Both the position numbers and the translations under genes were made by a program. A stretch of 8,397 nucleotides of DNA from the NCBI GenBank assembly GCA_003453695.1, contig DMNK01000159.1, forward strand, positions 1-8,397, read 5' to 3'. The notes beneath the pieces are model-generated. The model had not been told where the DNA came from and ran no database searches. It saw nothing but the letters and a program-made list of their open reading frames with translations. This DNA is from Acidimicrobiaceae bacterium. Its GTDB lineage: Bacteria > Actinomycetota > Acidimicrobiia > Acidimicrobiales > UBA8190. Below, one piece after another: positions 1 to 5,690 of the stretch. Every line of letters begins with the position of its first letter. The first letter of the stretch is position 1.

Positions 1-66
1 GGCCCATCCCAGTGCCGGCATTTCAGTACGGGTGGCAGTCTTCAGGATCGTGCGAGAATCGTCAGC

Positions 67-633
67 GTGAGAGGTGACACGGCCGACCTCTTCGATGGGC
101 CAGCCTGGCCAACGTCCCTGCCAAAGCCCGCCTGCAAGAGACAAGTCCCGGTGAGTGCCCGCTTTGGCATTTCAGCTGTTAGCGCCCTGCTCCTTGCCGC
201 GAGCACTCTTCTGCCTTGGTACCGCCTGCCTGATGGGGGCACCGGCTTTTACCCGTGGGACGGGTTCGGAATCAGGCCCTGGTCCTGGGTGCTCTTCCCA
301 AACGGATGGCGTCCAGCGGGCAGAGAGTTCGGCATCGTCATCCTCGGGCTTGCTGTGCTCGTTGGCCTCGTTGCCGGGTTCGCTGCTGCCCTCAGCAGCA
401 GCCCCTCGATGCCCAAAACTCTTTGGGCGTTCGTCCCCACAGGATTGGCTTCGGTGTTCCTCGTCTGTGTCGGGGTGGAACTCATCGCTCGTCCCCCGGG
501 TGTCCAACCGGCATCCTTGGACTACGGCGGCTACATCGCTGGAGTCCTGGCTGGAATCACCTGGCTCAGCTCGGTGTGGGCCTACCGGACGGTACGCCGG
601 ATTTGGAGCGAACAAGCGGCTGACACGCCCTAG
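67..633 (+). CDS. Unrecognised four-helix membrane protein (5' end uncertain)
   Basis: I do not recognise the family. The 188-residue product has four hydrophobic stretches that read as membrane helices, at about residues 33-51, 87-109, 118-141 and 155-172. A Trp/Pro/Gly-rich loop lies between helices 1 and 2 (about 51-86), and the short basic tail after helix 4 (RTVRR) suggests a cytoplasmic C-terminus. The start is uncertain: the GTG at 67 has no good ribosome binding site, a GTG at 151 would begin just before helix 1, and the frame is open back to base 1, so the true start may lie outside the window. The TAG stop overlaps the GTG of the next gene by one base, which implies coupled translation with the lipoprotein gene. 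The two proteins probably act together at the cell envelope. Inference only: both may belong to an integrated element ending at the tRNA fragment near 1622-1669. Confidence 0.6.
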   Translation: MRGDTADLFDGPAWPTSLPKPACKRQVPVSARFGISAVSALLLAASTLLPWYRLPDGGTGFYPWDGFGIRPWSWVLFPNGWRPAGREFGIVILGLAVLVGLVAGFAAALSSSPSMPKTLWAFVPTGLASVFLVCVGVELIARPPGVQPASLDYGGYIAGVLAGITWLSSVWAYRTVRRIWSEQAADTP

Positions 634-1310
634 TGGGTGCTCGGCCGACAAGTGTACGGACCGTTGGGCGGCGTTCGCTTTCGCAGGTAAGGCTGGCCGT
701 CGTGCGGGCGCACTTTCCAAGATCCCTTGGGGTGGCAGCGTGCCTCCTTGGCTCTGTCCTTCTGGCAACAAGCTGTAGTGGAAGTGCTCCGAACGTCCGA
801 GGATTACCGCCTGGAGCGACGCAAGGCACCCAACTCTTCTCTCGGAAAGGGCCAGGCGGCTCAACGGTGAGCGGATACTTGGGGGGATCGCCAGCCTGTC
901 CATCAGCGAACGCCATCAACGTCGTTGTTCAGTACGGGCACAGGAGCCAGGGGTTCTCTGCCCTTCTTTCTGGGCCTCAGGCTCGGCCGGTCATTGAGAT
1001 CAACGTTTATGCGACATTCGCCAACTTCCCAAAGGTCGTGATAGCCCACGTTGGCTCTTCAGTGTCGCGAGTCGTCTGGGCCTCGGGTTCTCGCCCCTAC
1101 GACCAAATGACGCCAGCCAAGAACTGGGTGGTTGAGATAGGCCCGTACCTTCCGCTGGACGCTTGGAGGGTCGAGAACCCCAACATTCCCGACGGGGAAC
1201 TCGTTGCCTACCGTGGTGCTCAGCAGGTCGCTACCGTGCCGGTAGATGGACCTGACGCACTGCCGCCACCCGCCTCTTCCCAGCCCCCATGTGCGCACCA
1301 GGTGGGGTAA
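633..1310 (+). CDS. Putative lipoprotein, unknown function
   Basis: The product is 225 residues if it starts at the GTG overlapping the upstream stop. A shorter start at GTG 702 (residue 24) is attractive: an AGGTAAGG-like ribosome binding site lies about 9 nt before it, and it gives a compact signal peptide of 24 residues, with Arg at the N-terminus, a hydrophobic core (GVAACLLGSVLLA) and then ATSC-S. Cys48 (long numbering) would be the lipidated residue; Ala rather than Leu at -3 makes the lipobox slightly non-standard. The mature part is about 178 residues, Gly/Pro/Ser-rich and beta-like, with a Pro-rich tail, and holds further Cys residues in SPACPS and near the C-terminus (PPCAHQ). I find no enzymatic motif and do not recognise the family. 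It likely sits on the outer face of the membrane next to its four-helix partner. Third-position G/C bias and the TAGTG overlap support it as a real gene. Confidence 0.6.
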   Translation: MGARPTSVRTVGRRSLSQVRLAVVRAHFPRSLGVAACLLGSVLLATSCSGSAPNVRGLPPGATQGTQLFSRKGPGGSTVSGYLGGSPACPSANAINVVVQYGHRSQGFSALLSGPQARPVIEINVYATFANFPKVVIAHVGSSVSRVVWASGSRPYDQMTPAKNWVVEIGPYLPLDAWRVENPNIPDGELVAYRGAQQVATVPVDGPDALPPPASSQPPCAHQVG

Positions 1311-1326
1311 CCGAACCAGCCCGACT

Positions 1327-1344
1327 ACCCGGTAATGCGCGGGT
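1327..1344 (+). terminator. Weak hairpin after the lipoprotein gene
   Basis: ACCCG and CGGGT can pair across an 8-nt loop 17 bases after the TAA stop. The stem is only 5 bp and no T-run follows, so this is a poor intrinsic terminator. It is listed only because of where it sits. Confidence 0.15.
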
Positions 1345-1536
1345 TATGTATCAACATCGACCGGGCGAGAAGTGCCGCTTGCGATCGTTCGGGCTGGCTC
1401 GCCAAACCGCACGATATCGCGCGCGCCCTCCGCGTTCCGCGGGCTGACACCCATGAGCTGGCGTCCCCAAAGGGCCGCGTGGCGGACTGCTACGCCGGAA
1501 CGTAGCGCTCCGCATCGCGCGTCCATCGCGCGGATG

Positions 1537-1618
1537 CCGAAATCCGCCCTCGTCCGCCGCAGTGTGGATAACTGCCTGACCAGCCGTTTCAGTCCGCCGC
1601 AGTCCACCGAAATCCGCC
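1537..1618 (+). repeat. Paired 12-bp direct repeats in swapped order beside the tRNA fragment
   Basis: CCGAAATCCGCC occurs at 1537-1548 and 1607-1618, and GTCCGCCGCAGT at 1552-1563 and 1592-1603; all copies are exact and in the same orientation. The order is a-b on the left and b-a on the right, with a 3-nt gap inside each pair. The right pair ends four bases before the tRNA-like segment. Repeats next to a tRNA 3' half resemble the arm-type or accessory protein sites that flank the core of tyrosine-recombinase attachment sites. That is an inference; no integrase gene is in the window. Confidence 0.55.
1563..1571 (-). promoter_or_regulatory. Perfect DnaA-box sequence
   Basis: The top strand reads TGTGGATAA, the exact reverse complement of the consensus DnaA box TTATCCACA. 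It lies between the two repeat pairs and about 50 bp before the tRNA fragment. A single box does not make an origin, and there is no dnaA, dnaN, replication initiator or AT-rich unwinding region nearby. It could serve replication or regulation of an integrated element, or be chance. Confidence 0.35.
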
Positions 1619-1621
1619 GAA

Positions 1622-1669
1622 TCTGCATTCGCAACGTAGAAGTCGGCGGTTCGAGTCCGCTCACCTCCA
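1622..1669 (+). other. tRNA 3'-half fragment (tRNA-Ala-like), probable attachment site
   Basis: The segment folds as the 3' half of a tRNA. The anticodon stem is CTGCA/CGTAG (one A-C mismatch next to the loop, one G-T pair) around the loop TTCGCAA, which has T33 and would give anticodon CGC (Ala). The variable region is AAGTC. The T arm is perfect apart from one G-T pair: GGCGG, loop TTCGAGT, CCGCT at 1645-1661. The acceptor strand CACCTCC (1662-1668) is followed by discriminator A1669. T at position 70 would allow the G3-U70 pair typical of tRNA-Ala. The bases where the D arm and 5' acceptor strand should lie (about 1597-1621) do not match a tRNA. A lone tRNA 3' half starting around the anticodon is the usual core duplicated when an integrative element enters a tRNA gene. 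Given its orientation, the element would lie to the left with the intact tRNA at its far end. Confidence 0.65.
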
Positions 1670-1840
1670 CTGCGAGGAACGTGGTGTCCGCCCAGGTTGA
1701 CGCCGATTTGGTTTGACGGCGACGAACCCGTCCCCGACCACCGTGACTCCTGATTTCGTCTCCGATCCGGCACGGGTCCGGCACGACGGTTGCGAAGCGA
1801 AAAGCACAGAAGTCAGTCCTCGGCCTCAGGCCCTTCAAAC

Positions 1841-1866
1841 CGTCTCGGACGGGTCATGGCGAGACG
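1841..1866. repeat. 7-bp inverted repeat with 12-nt loop
   Basis: CGTCTCG (1841-1847) and CGAGACG (1860-1866) are exact reverse complements. Just upstream is a second small dyad, GGCCT-C-AGGCC at 1822-1832. No T-run follows and no gene starts nearby, so the role is unknown. Confidence 0.3.
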
Positions 1867-1984
1867 CGAATCGACCGAGATCAGCGATTACGGGTGAGAC
1901 ATGACGATGCTCGTCCGACCACGAACGCTGAGGCAGTGGCAACGAGGGAACCACCAAGACCGAGATTAGAAACGCGGGGTTCTC

Positions 1985-2012
1985 CGCTGCCGCGGACCGG
2001 TCCGCGGCAGCG
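1985..2012. repeat. Perfect 28-bp palindrome
   Basis: The half-site CGCTGCCGCGGACC (1985-1998) is followed directly by its exact reverse complement, giving 14 uninterrupted pairs with no spacer; the next pair outward (1984/2013) fails. It lies about 165 bp upstream of the marR start, in sequence with no gene. It is far longer than expected by chance. It could be an operator for a dimeric or higher-order DNA-binding protein, a cruciform-forming site, a recombination site, or a terminator-like hairpin in RNA. There is no T-run on either side. Confidence 0.7.
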
Positions 2013-2072
2013 CGCCTCGACGCCCTCGTCGGAACTTGGCTACCGGGCTCCGGGACGGGTCGGCAGGCGTAG

Positions 2073-2133
2073 CCGCCCGGTGATCGCGGGCGGTGACTGG
2101 CCAACGACGGGCGCGCCGACCGGCGGTGGTCGG
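2073..2133. repeat. Two further inverted repeats upstream of marR
   Basis: CCGCCCG (2073-2079) pairs with CGGGCGG (2087-2093) across the 7-nt loop GTGATCG. CCGACC (2116-2121) pairs with GGTCGG (2128-2133) across the 6-nt loop GGCGGT. Both are exact. They lie between the 28-bp palindrome and the marR promoter, so three dyads occur within 150 bp. GC-rich DNA produces such short dyads fairly often, so each alone is weak evidence. Confidence 0.4.
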
Positions 2134-2141
2134 ACGCCGGC

Positions 2142-2178
2142 TGGACTGGGAGAAGATTGTACCTCTACAATATCTGTG
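2142..2178 (+). promoter_or_regulatory. marR operon promoter with operator-like inverted repeat over the -10 box
   Basis: A -10 box TACAAT (2166-2171) has a fair -35 match TGGACT (2142-2147) 18 bp upstream. Transcription starting 7 nt after the -10 box would begin exactly at the GTG start codon at 2178, giving a leaderless mRNA. Covering the -10 box is an exact inverted repeat, ATTGTA-CCTC-TACAAT (2156-2171), strikingly AT-rich against its surroundings. Many MarR proteins repress their own promoter by binding a 16-20 bp palindrome at the -10 region, so this is the obvious operator candidate for the gene it precedes and, through it, for the whole operon. Confidence 0.6.
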
Positions 2179-2660
2179 TGCCTACCACTCATCAAGCGAC
2201 GAAGCCGGCTGAACTGACTGACGCTGTGCTGAGCGCCAGCCGGGTGCTGGTGGCGGTGGCTGCCCGTTCACTTGCCGAGCACGAAGACGAGGTGTCGATC
2301 TCCCAATACCGCGCGCTGGTCATCCTCGCCTCGCGGGGGCCACAGCGACCGGTGGACCTGGCCGAAGCGCTCGCCATCGACCCTTCGACTGCCACCCGCC
2401 TCTGTGACCGTCTGGTCCGCAAGCGACTCATCTCCCGGCGCCGCCAGGGAGCCGACCGTAGGGCGGTTCGCCTGGACCTGACCGCCCGGGGACGACAACT
2501 CGTCGACAGTGTGACCGCCCGTCGCCGGCTTGAGATCGAGCACGTCCTCGAAACGATCCCGGCTGGGGAGCGCAACGCTCTCGCCCGCGCCTTCGTCTTG
2601 TTCGCGAGGCGCGCGGGGGAGATCCCAGAGGCCCAATGGCCCCGCAGTTGGGAGCTTTGA
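2178..2660 (+). CDS. MarR-family transcriptional regulator
   Basis: A 160-residue winged-helix repressor of usual MarR size. Residues 40-54 (SISQYRALVILASRG) match the conserved helix before the DNA-binding part. The helix-turn-helix follows at about 57-81 (PVDLAEALAIDPSTATRLCDRL). The wing at 85-101 carries the hallmark D93-R94-R95 and then VRLDLTARG. The N- and C-terminal helices would form the dimer. I choose GTG 2178 rather than the in-frame TTG at 2157: the TTG falls inside the probable -35/-10 spacer, whereas 2178 lies 6 nt after the -10 box. MarR proteins usually repress neighbouring genes and release DNA when they bind small aromatic compounds or are oxidised. The lone Cys (C76) lies in the recognition region, and the ligand cannot be told. 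It is the first gene of a four-gene operon, 16 nt before the ClC gene, and probably controls that operon and itself. Confidence 0.9.
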   Translation: MPTTHQATKPAELTDAVLSASRVLVAVAARSLAEHEDEVSISQYRALVILASRGPQRPVDLAEALAIDPSTATRLCDRLVRKRLISRRRQGADRRAVRLDLTARGRQLVDSVTARRRLEIEHVLETIPAGERNALARAFVLFARRAGEIPEAQWPRSWEL

Positions 2661-2676
2661 GCCGTGACGACCCTGT

Positions 2677-4776
2677 ATGAGTGACTCGGGGCCTTCGGCC
2701 GATTTCGACGGCTCCCGAGAGCCCGGCGGCGCTCCCGAGGCAGTGTTGAATGCCGTCCCAGGACCGTCCCGTCGAACGTCGATCAGGGCCTTGTCGGGGT
2801 GGCTGCGAGCCTCACGCCTTGGTCTCGTCACCATGGCGTTGGCAGTGGGGATCGGCGCCGGTTTCGGCGCCGTGGGGTTTCGATGGCTGATCTTCGCCTT
2901 CACCTGGCTGGTGACCGGGCACCAGCAGTTCGGCCAGCAGGACCGTATCGGGAGTGCGCACCTCCCGTTCCTGGGAATCTGGTTCCTCCTACTGGTTCCC
3001 GTGGTCGGTGGCTTGCTCTATGGGCCGCTCATTCAGCGCTTCGCCCCGGAGGCGCGAGGCCATGGGGTGCCGGAAGTCATGCTGGCGGTGGCCGAGAACG
3101 GTGGCCGGATCCGCCCACCAGTGACTGTCGTCAAAGCTCTGGCGTCGGCCATCTGCATCGCCGTCGGTGGATCCGTGGGCCGCGAGGGCCCGATCGTCCA
3201 GATCGGATCTGCGTTCGCCTCGTCACTGGGTCAGTTCGTCCGCATGTCGGAGGCGCGGCTGCGCATCGTCGTTGCCTGCGGCGCCGCCGCCGGGATCTCC
3301 GCCACGTTCAACGCGCCTATCACGGGCCTGTTCTTCGGATTCGAGATCATCCTACGGGAGTTCTCGCTCGACGCTCTCTTCGCCATCATCCTCGCTTCCT
3401 TCGCCGGCGACGTCGTCAGTCAGGCGTTCTTCGGGACCGCTCCGTTCTTCTCGAGCATCCCCCATGACCTGTCGGTGCACCACGACTACACGTACCTCTT
3501 GCTTGCTCTTCTCGGTGTGGCTGCAGCGCTGGTCGGCTACGGATTCAAAACTGTCCTCTACAAGCTCGAGGATCGGGCCGACCTCCTGTGGAACGGGCGA
3601 CCCCAATGGGCCCGGCCTGCGATCGGTGGACTCGCACTTGGGGCTGTGCTCCTGGCCCTTCCGCAGATGTACGGCGTTGGCTACCCGGTCTTGGACAAGG
3701 CGGTCTCAGGGCACATCGTGCTGTGGCTGTTGGTGATCTTGATGATCGGGAAGATCCTGGCCTGCAGTCTGACACTGTCGATCGGCGGATCCGGGGGCAT
3801 CTTCGCCCCGTCGCTGTTCACCGGCGCTATGGGCGGCATGGCGTTCGGGTTGGTCGTCCAGCACCTGTTTGGGTCGATAGTGAGCTCACCGGCCATCTTC
3901 GCGGTCGCCGCCATGGGCGGAGTCTTCGGCGCTGCCGCTCAAGCGCCCCTCACGGCGATAGCCAGCGTCGTGGAGATGACGGGCAACTTCACCCTCATTC
4001 TGCCCGTCATGCTGACCGTCGGCATCGCGGCCGCCCTCTCGAAGCGTCTGAGCCACGGGAGCATCTACACCACAAAGCTCCTGCGCCGCGGGATCGACAT
4101 CGACCGGGTCCGGCCGACCAACGTGTTACAACTTCTCACCGTCTCCGACGCCATGCTCCCGGTCGCCCCTTACGAGATCCGAGGTGAGTCGTCGAAGACG
4201 GGGGATGGCGCACCACACCGTGGGCCTGTCAGTCCTGAGAGCTGGGCAGAAGTCGCGGGAACGGTCCTGCAGAGTCGCAAGCCCCAGGCGATTTTCGCAG
4301 ACGAGACGCTCGAGCAAGCCCTGCGGCAGCTCGTTCTCTACGGACGCGTCGGCCTCCCCGTGCTCTCCCCGGACGGCCAGCGCTTACGGGGCTGGGTGAC
4401 CAGGCACAATGTCCTTGAGGTGCTTGCCGATCGAGTCGGTTCCTCTGCTCGAGAAGCGGAACGTGGCACCGCCGCTTCGGAGTTCTACGAAGAAGATCCG
4501 CAGGCAAGAGCCCACATTCCGCGAACACCACTCGACGGGTACGAGACCGTCGAGATCACAATGCGGCCAGGCGCCCCCGGCATCGGACGGCGCGTCGACG
4601 AGATCGATTGGCCGCCAGGATCAATCGTCGTGGCTGTGAGCCAAGGGCGAGAGCTGCTGGCGCCGAATCGAGATGTCGAGCTGCGCAGCGGTGAGAGGGT
4701 CATCGTCCTTGCCCCTACCGGTGTCGCATCCGGGCTTGCCTTGGAGGCGGTCGCCGGTCAGGATCACGGGAGTTGA
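2677..4776 (+). CDS. ClC chloride channel/transporter with CBS-like and RCK_C-like domains
   Basis: A 699-residue voltage-gated-chloride-channel-family protein. The membrane part spans about residues 45-470 and shows the three anion-pathway signatures: GHGVPE (128-133), GREGP (168-172, gating Glu170) and GGIFAP (373-378), plus the inner-gate Tyr464 (GSIY). Against the E. coli exchanger, the central Ser is His129, and the inner proton-relay Glu203 aligns with Ile224 (GFEII). Coupled proton exchange therefore cannot be assumed; a channel or altered transporter is possible. After the membrane part comes a CBS-like region (486-587; the clear repeat is 538-585, the first half looks degenerate or interrupted). 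A C-terminal RCK_C/TrkA-C-like domain follows (622-690). These cytoplasmic domains usually sense nucleotides or ions. The ATG has no good ribosome binding site, and in-frame GTG/TTG codons at 2743-2748 are alternative starts. The gene lies between marR and an ABC exporter, and its TGA nearly abuts the ABC gene. Confidence 0.9.
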   Translation: MSDSGPSADFDGSREPGGAPEAVLNAVPGPSRRTSIRALSGWLRASRLGLVTMALAVGIGAGFGAVGFRWLIFAFTWLVTGHQQFGQQDRIGSAHLPFLGIWFLLLVPVVGGLLYGPLIQRFAPEARGHGVPEVMLAVAENGGRIRPPVTVVKALASAICIAVGGSVGREGPIVQIGSAFASSLGQFVRMSEARLRIVVACGAAAGISATFNAPITGLFFGFEIILREFSLDALFAIILASFAGDVVSQAFFGTAPFFSSIPHDLSVHHDYTYLLLALLGVAAALVGYGFKTVLYKLEDRADLLWNGRPQWARPAIGGLALGAVLLALPQMYGVGYPVLDKAVSGHIVLWLLVILMIGKILACSLTLSIGGSGGIFAPSLFTGAMGGMAFGLVVQHLFGSIVSSPAIFAVAAMGGVFGAAAQAPLTAIASVVEMTGNFTLILPVMLTVGIAAALSKRLSHGSIYTTKLLRRGIDIDRVRPTNVLQLLTVSDAMLPVAPYEIRGESSKTGDGAPHRGPVSPESWAEVAGTVLQSRKPQAIFADETLEQALRQLVLYGRVGLPVLSPDGQRLRGWVTRHNVLEVLADRVGSSAREAERGTAASEFYEEDPQARAHIPRTPLDGYETVEITMRPGAPGIGRRVDEIDWPPGSIVVAVSQGRELLAPNRDVELRSGERVIVLAPTGVASGLALEAVAGQDHGS

Positions 4777-4781
4777 GCCCT

Positions 4782-5690
4782 GTGCTTGATTCCGCAATCG
4801 CCACGTTCGGCCTGACCAAGTTCTACGGGCGCAACCGGGGCATCGAAGAGCTCTCGATCTGCGTGGAGCGAGGCGAGGTCTTCGGCTTTCTCGGACCCAA
4901 CGGAGCGGGTAAGTCGACGACGATCCGGGCACTGATGGGGCTGCAGCGCCCCACCAGGGGCCAGGCCACCGTCTTGGGATTCGATACTTGGTCTGAGAGC
5001 GTCGAGGTTCACCGCCGCGTCGGTTACCTGCCCGGCGAGCTCATCCTGTTCGACAGGATGACCGGCCGCCAGCACGTTGAGTGGTTCGCCCGCGCCAGGT
5101 GCTTAGACGTGGCGAGTGAGCTGGTCGGCTTGGTTGATCGGCTCGAGGTGGTACTCGACCGTCCGGTCAGCCAGCTCTCCAAAGGGAACCGGCAGAAGCT
5201 CGGGATCGTGCTCGCCACGATGCACAGGCCGGACCTGCTCGTGCTCGACGAACCCTCAGCGGGCCTCGATCCGCTCATGCAGCAGACCTTTCATGAGCTC
5301 CTGCGGGAGGTGGCCGCCGAGGGGCGCACGGTGTTTCTCTCCTCACACGAGCTCGACGAGGTCCAGCGCGTCGCCGACCGGGTCGCCATCGTGAGGGACG
5401 GGCGGCTGGTAGTGACCGATTCAGTCGACCACCTGCGGGCCAACGCTCCGCAGACGATCGAGCTCGACTTTCGCGGCCCCGTGGACCCGAGACAGTTCGA
5501 AGCGATCCCAGGAGTGCAGCGGGTCCACTCCGATGACACCCGAATCACCCTCGAGTTCAGTGGGGCGGTGGCGCCTCTTCTCCGGCTGGTCGCCGAGCTC
5601 GATCCCGTTGGTCTCGTCGCGCGAAAGGCGGATCTCGACGAGCTGTTCCTCCAGTACTACCGCTCCCAGGAGTCAGCAAATGCGCCTTGA
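4782..5690 (+). CDS. ABC-2 type transporter ATP-binding protein
   Basis: A 302-residue ATPase that powers the permease encoded next. All core motifs are present: Walker A GPNGAGKST (38-46), signature LSKGN in place of LSGGQ (132-136), Walker B LLVLDEP with catalytic Glu157, D-loop SAGLD (159-163) and switch His189 (SSHELDE). At the Q-loop the sequence reads YLPGE (82-86), so the usual Gln is absent; I recall this variant from related ABC-2 exporters. The last 90 residues form an accessory domain like that in drug and antibiotic exporters. I choose GTG 4782, which has GGGAG at 4768-4772 with a 9-nt spacing. A TTG at 4773 overlapping the ClC stop would add three residues but sits on top of that ribosome binding site. 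The permease gene overlaps its end by 11 bases. The substrate is unknown. Confidence 0.92.
   Translation: MLDSAIATFGLTKFYGRNRGIEELSICVERGEVFGFLGPNGAGKSTTIRALMGLQRPTRGQATVLGFDTWSESVEVHRRVGYLPGELILFDRMTGRQHVEWFARARCLDVASELVGLVDRLEVVLDRPVSQLSKGNRQKLGIVLATMHRPDLLVLDEPSAGLDPLMQQTFHELLREVAAEGRTVFLSSHELDEVQRVADRVAIVRDGRLVVTDSVDHLRANAPQTIELDFRGPVDPRQFEAIPGVQRVHSDDTRITLEFSGAVAPLLRLVAELDPVGLVARKADLDELFLQYYRSQESANAP
5668..5672 (+). promoter_or_regulatory. Ribosome binding site of the permease gene
   Basis: AGGAG lies inside the end of the ATPase gene, 7 nt before the ATG at 5680. It fixes the permease start there, although the frame is open further upstream. Confidence 0.7.

Larger units (their letters stand above)
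1311..2155. other. Long non-coding stretch with att-like and palindromic sequences
   Basis: No convincing gene lies in these 845 bases. Open frames exist on both strands, but their translations are low in hydrophobic residues and rich in Arg, Pro and Ser. Those crossing 1622-1669 are translations of a tRNA fragment or of its antisense strand. What the stretch does hold is listed separately: a weak hairpin after the lipoprotein gene, paired 12-bp repeats with a DnaA-box sequence, a tRNA 3' half, a 7-bp inverted repeat, a perfect 28-bp palindrome and two more inverted repeats. There is also a tandem CATCGCGCG repeat (1513-1521 and 1524-1532) and a tandem TCCGGCACG repeat near 1767-1787. Confidence 0.6.

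Noticed and set aside
172..903. 243-codon minus-strand ORF antisense to the first two genes
   Set aside because: It is a long open frame as expected opposite GC-rich coding DNA. The + strand translations show coherent membrane helices and a signal peptide, while this one does not.
1563..1571. A replication origin at the DnaA box
   Set aside because: There is a single box, no AT-rich unwinding element, and no dnaA, dnaN or replication-initiator gene in the window.
1597..1669. A complete tRNA gene
   Set aside because: T arm, acceptor 3' strand and anticodon arm are present, but no D arm or 5' acceptor strand (GGRGGTG expected) occurs at the right distance upstream.
1344..1838. Open frames of 114-164 codons on both strands across the tRNA fragment
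   Set aside because: Their characteristic peptides (for example SGLEPPTST or GGERTRTADF) are translations of a tRNA 3' half or its antisense strand, a well-known source of false protein annotations. The rest is Arg/Pro/Ser-rich with no family features.
1894..2217. 107-codon + strand ORF before marR
   Set aside because: It runs through the 28-bp palindrome and the marR promoter into the marR gene in another frame, is full of Arg, Pro, Thr and Gly, and shows no motif.
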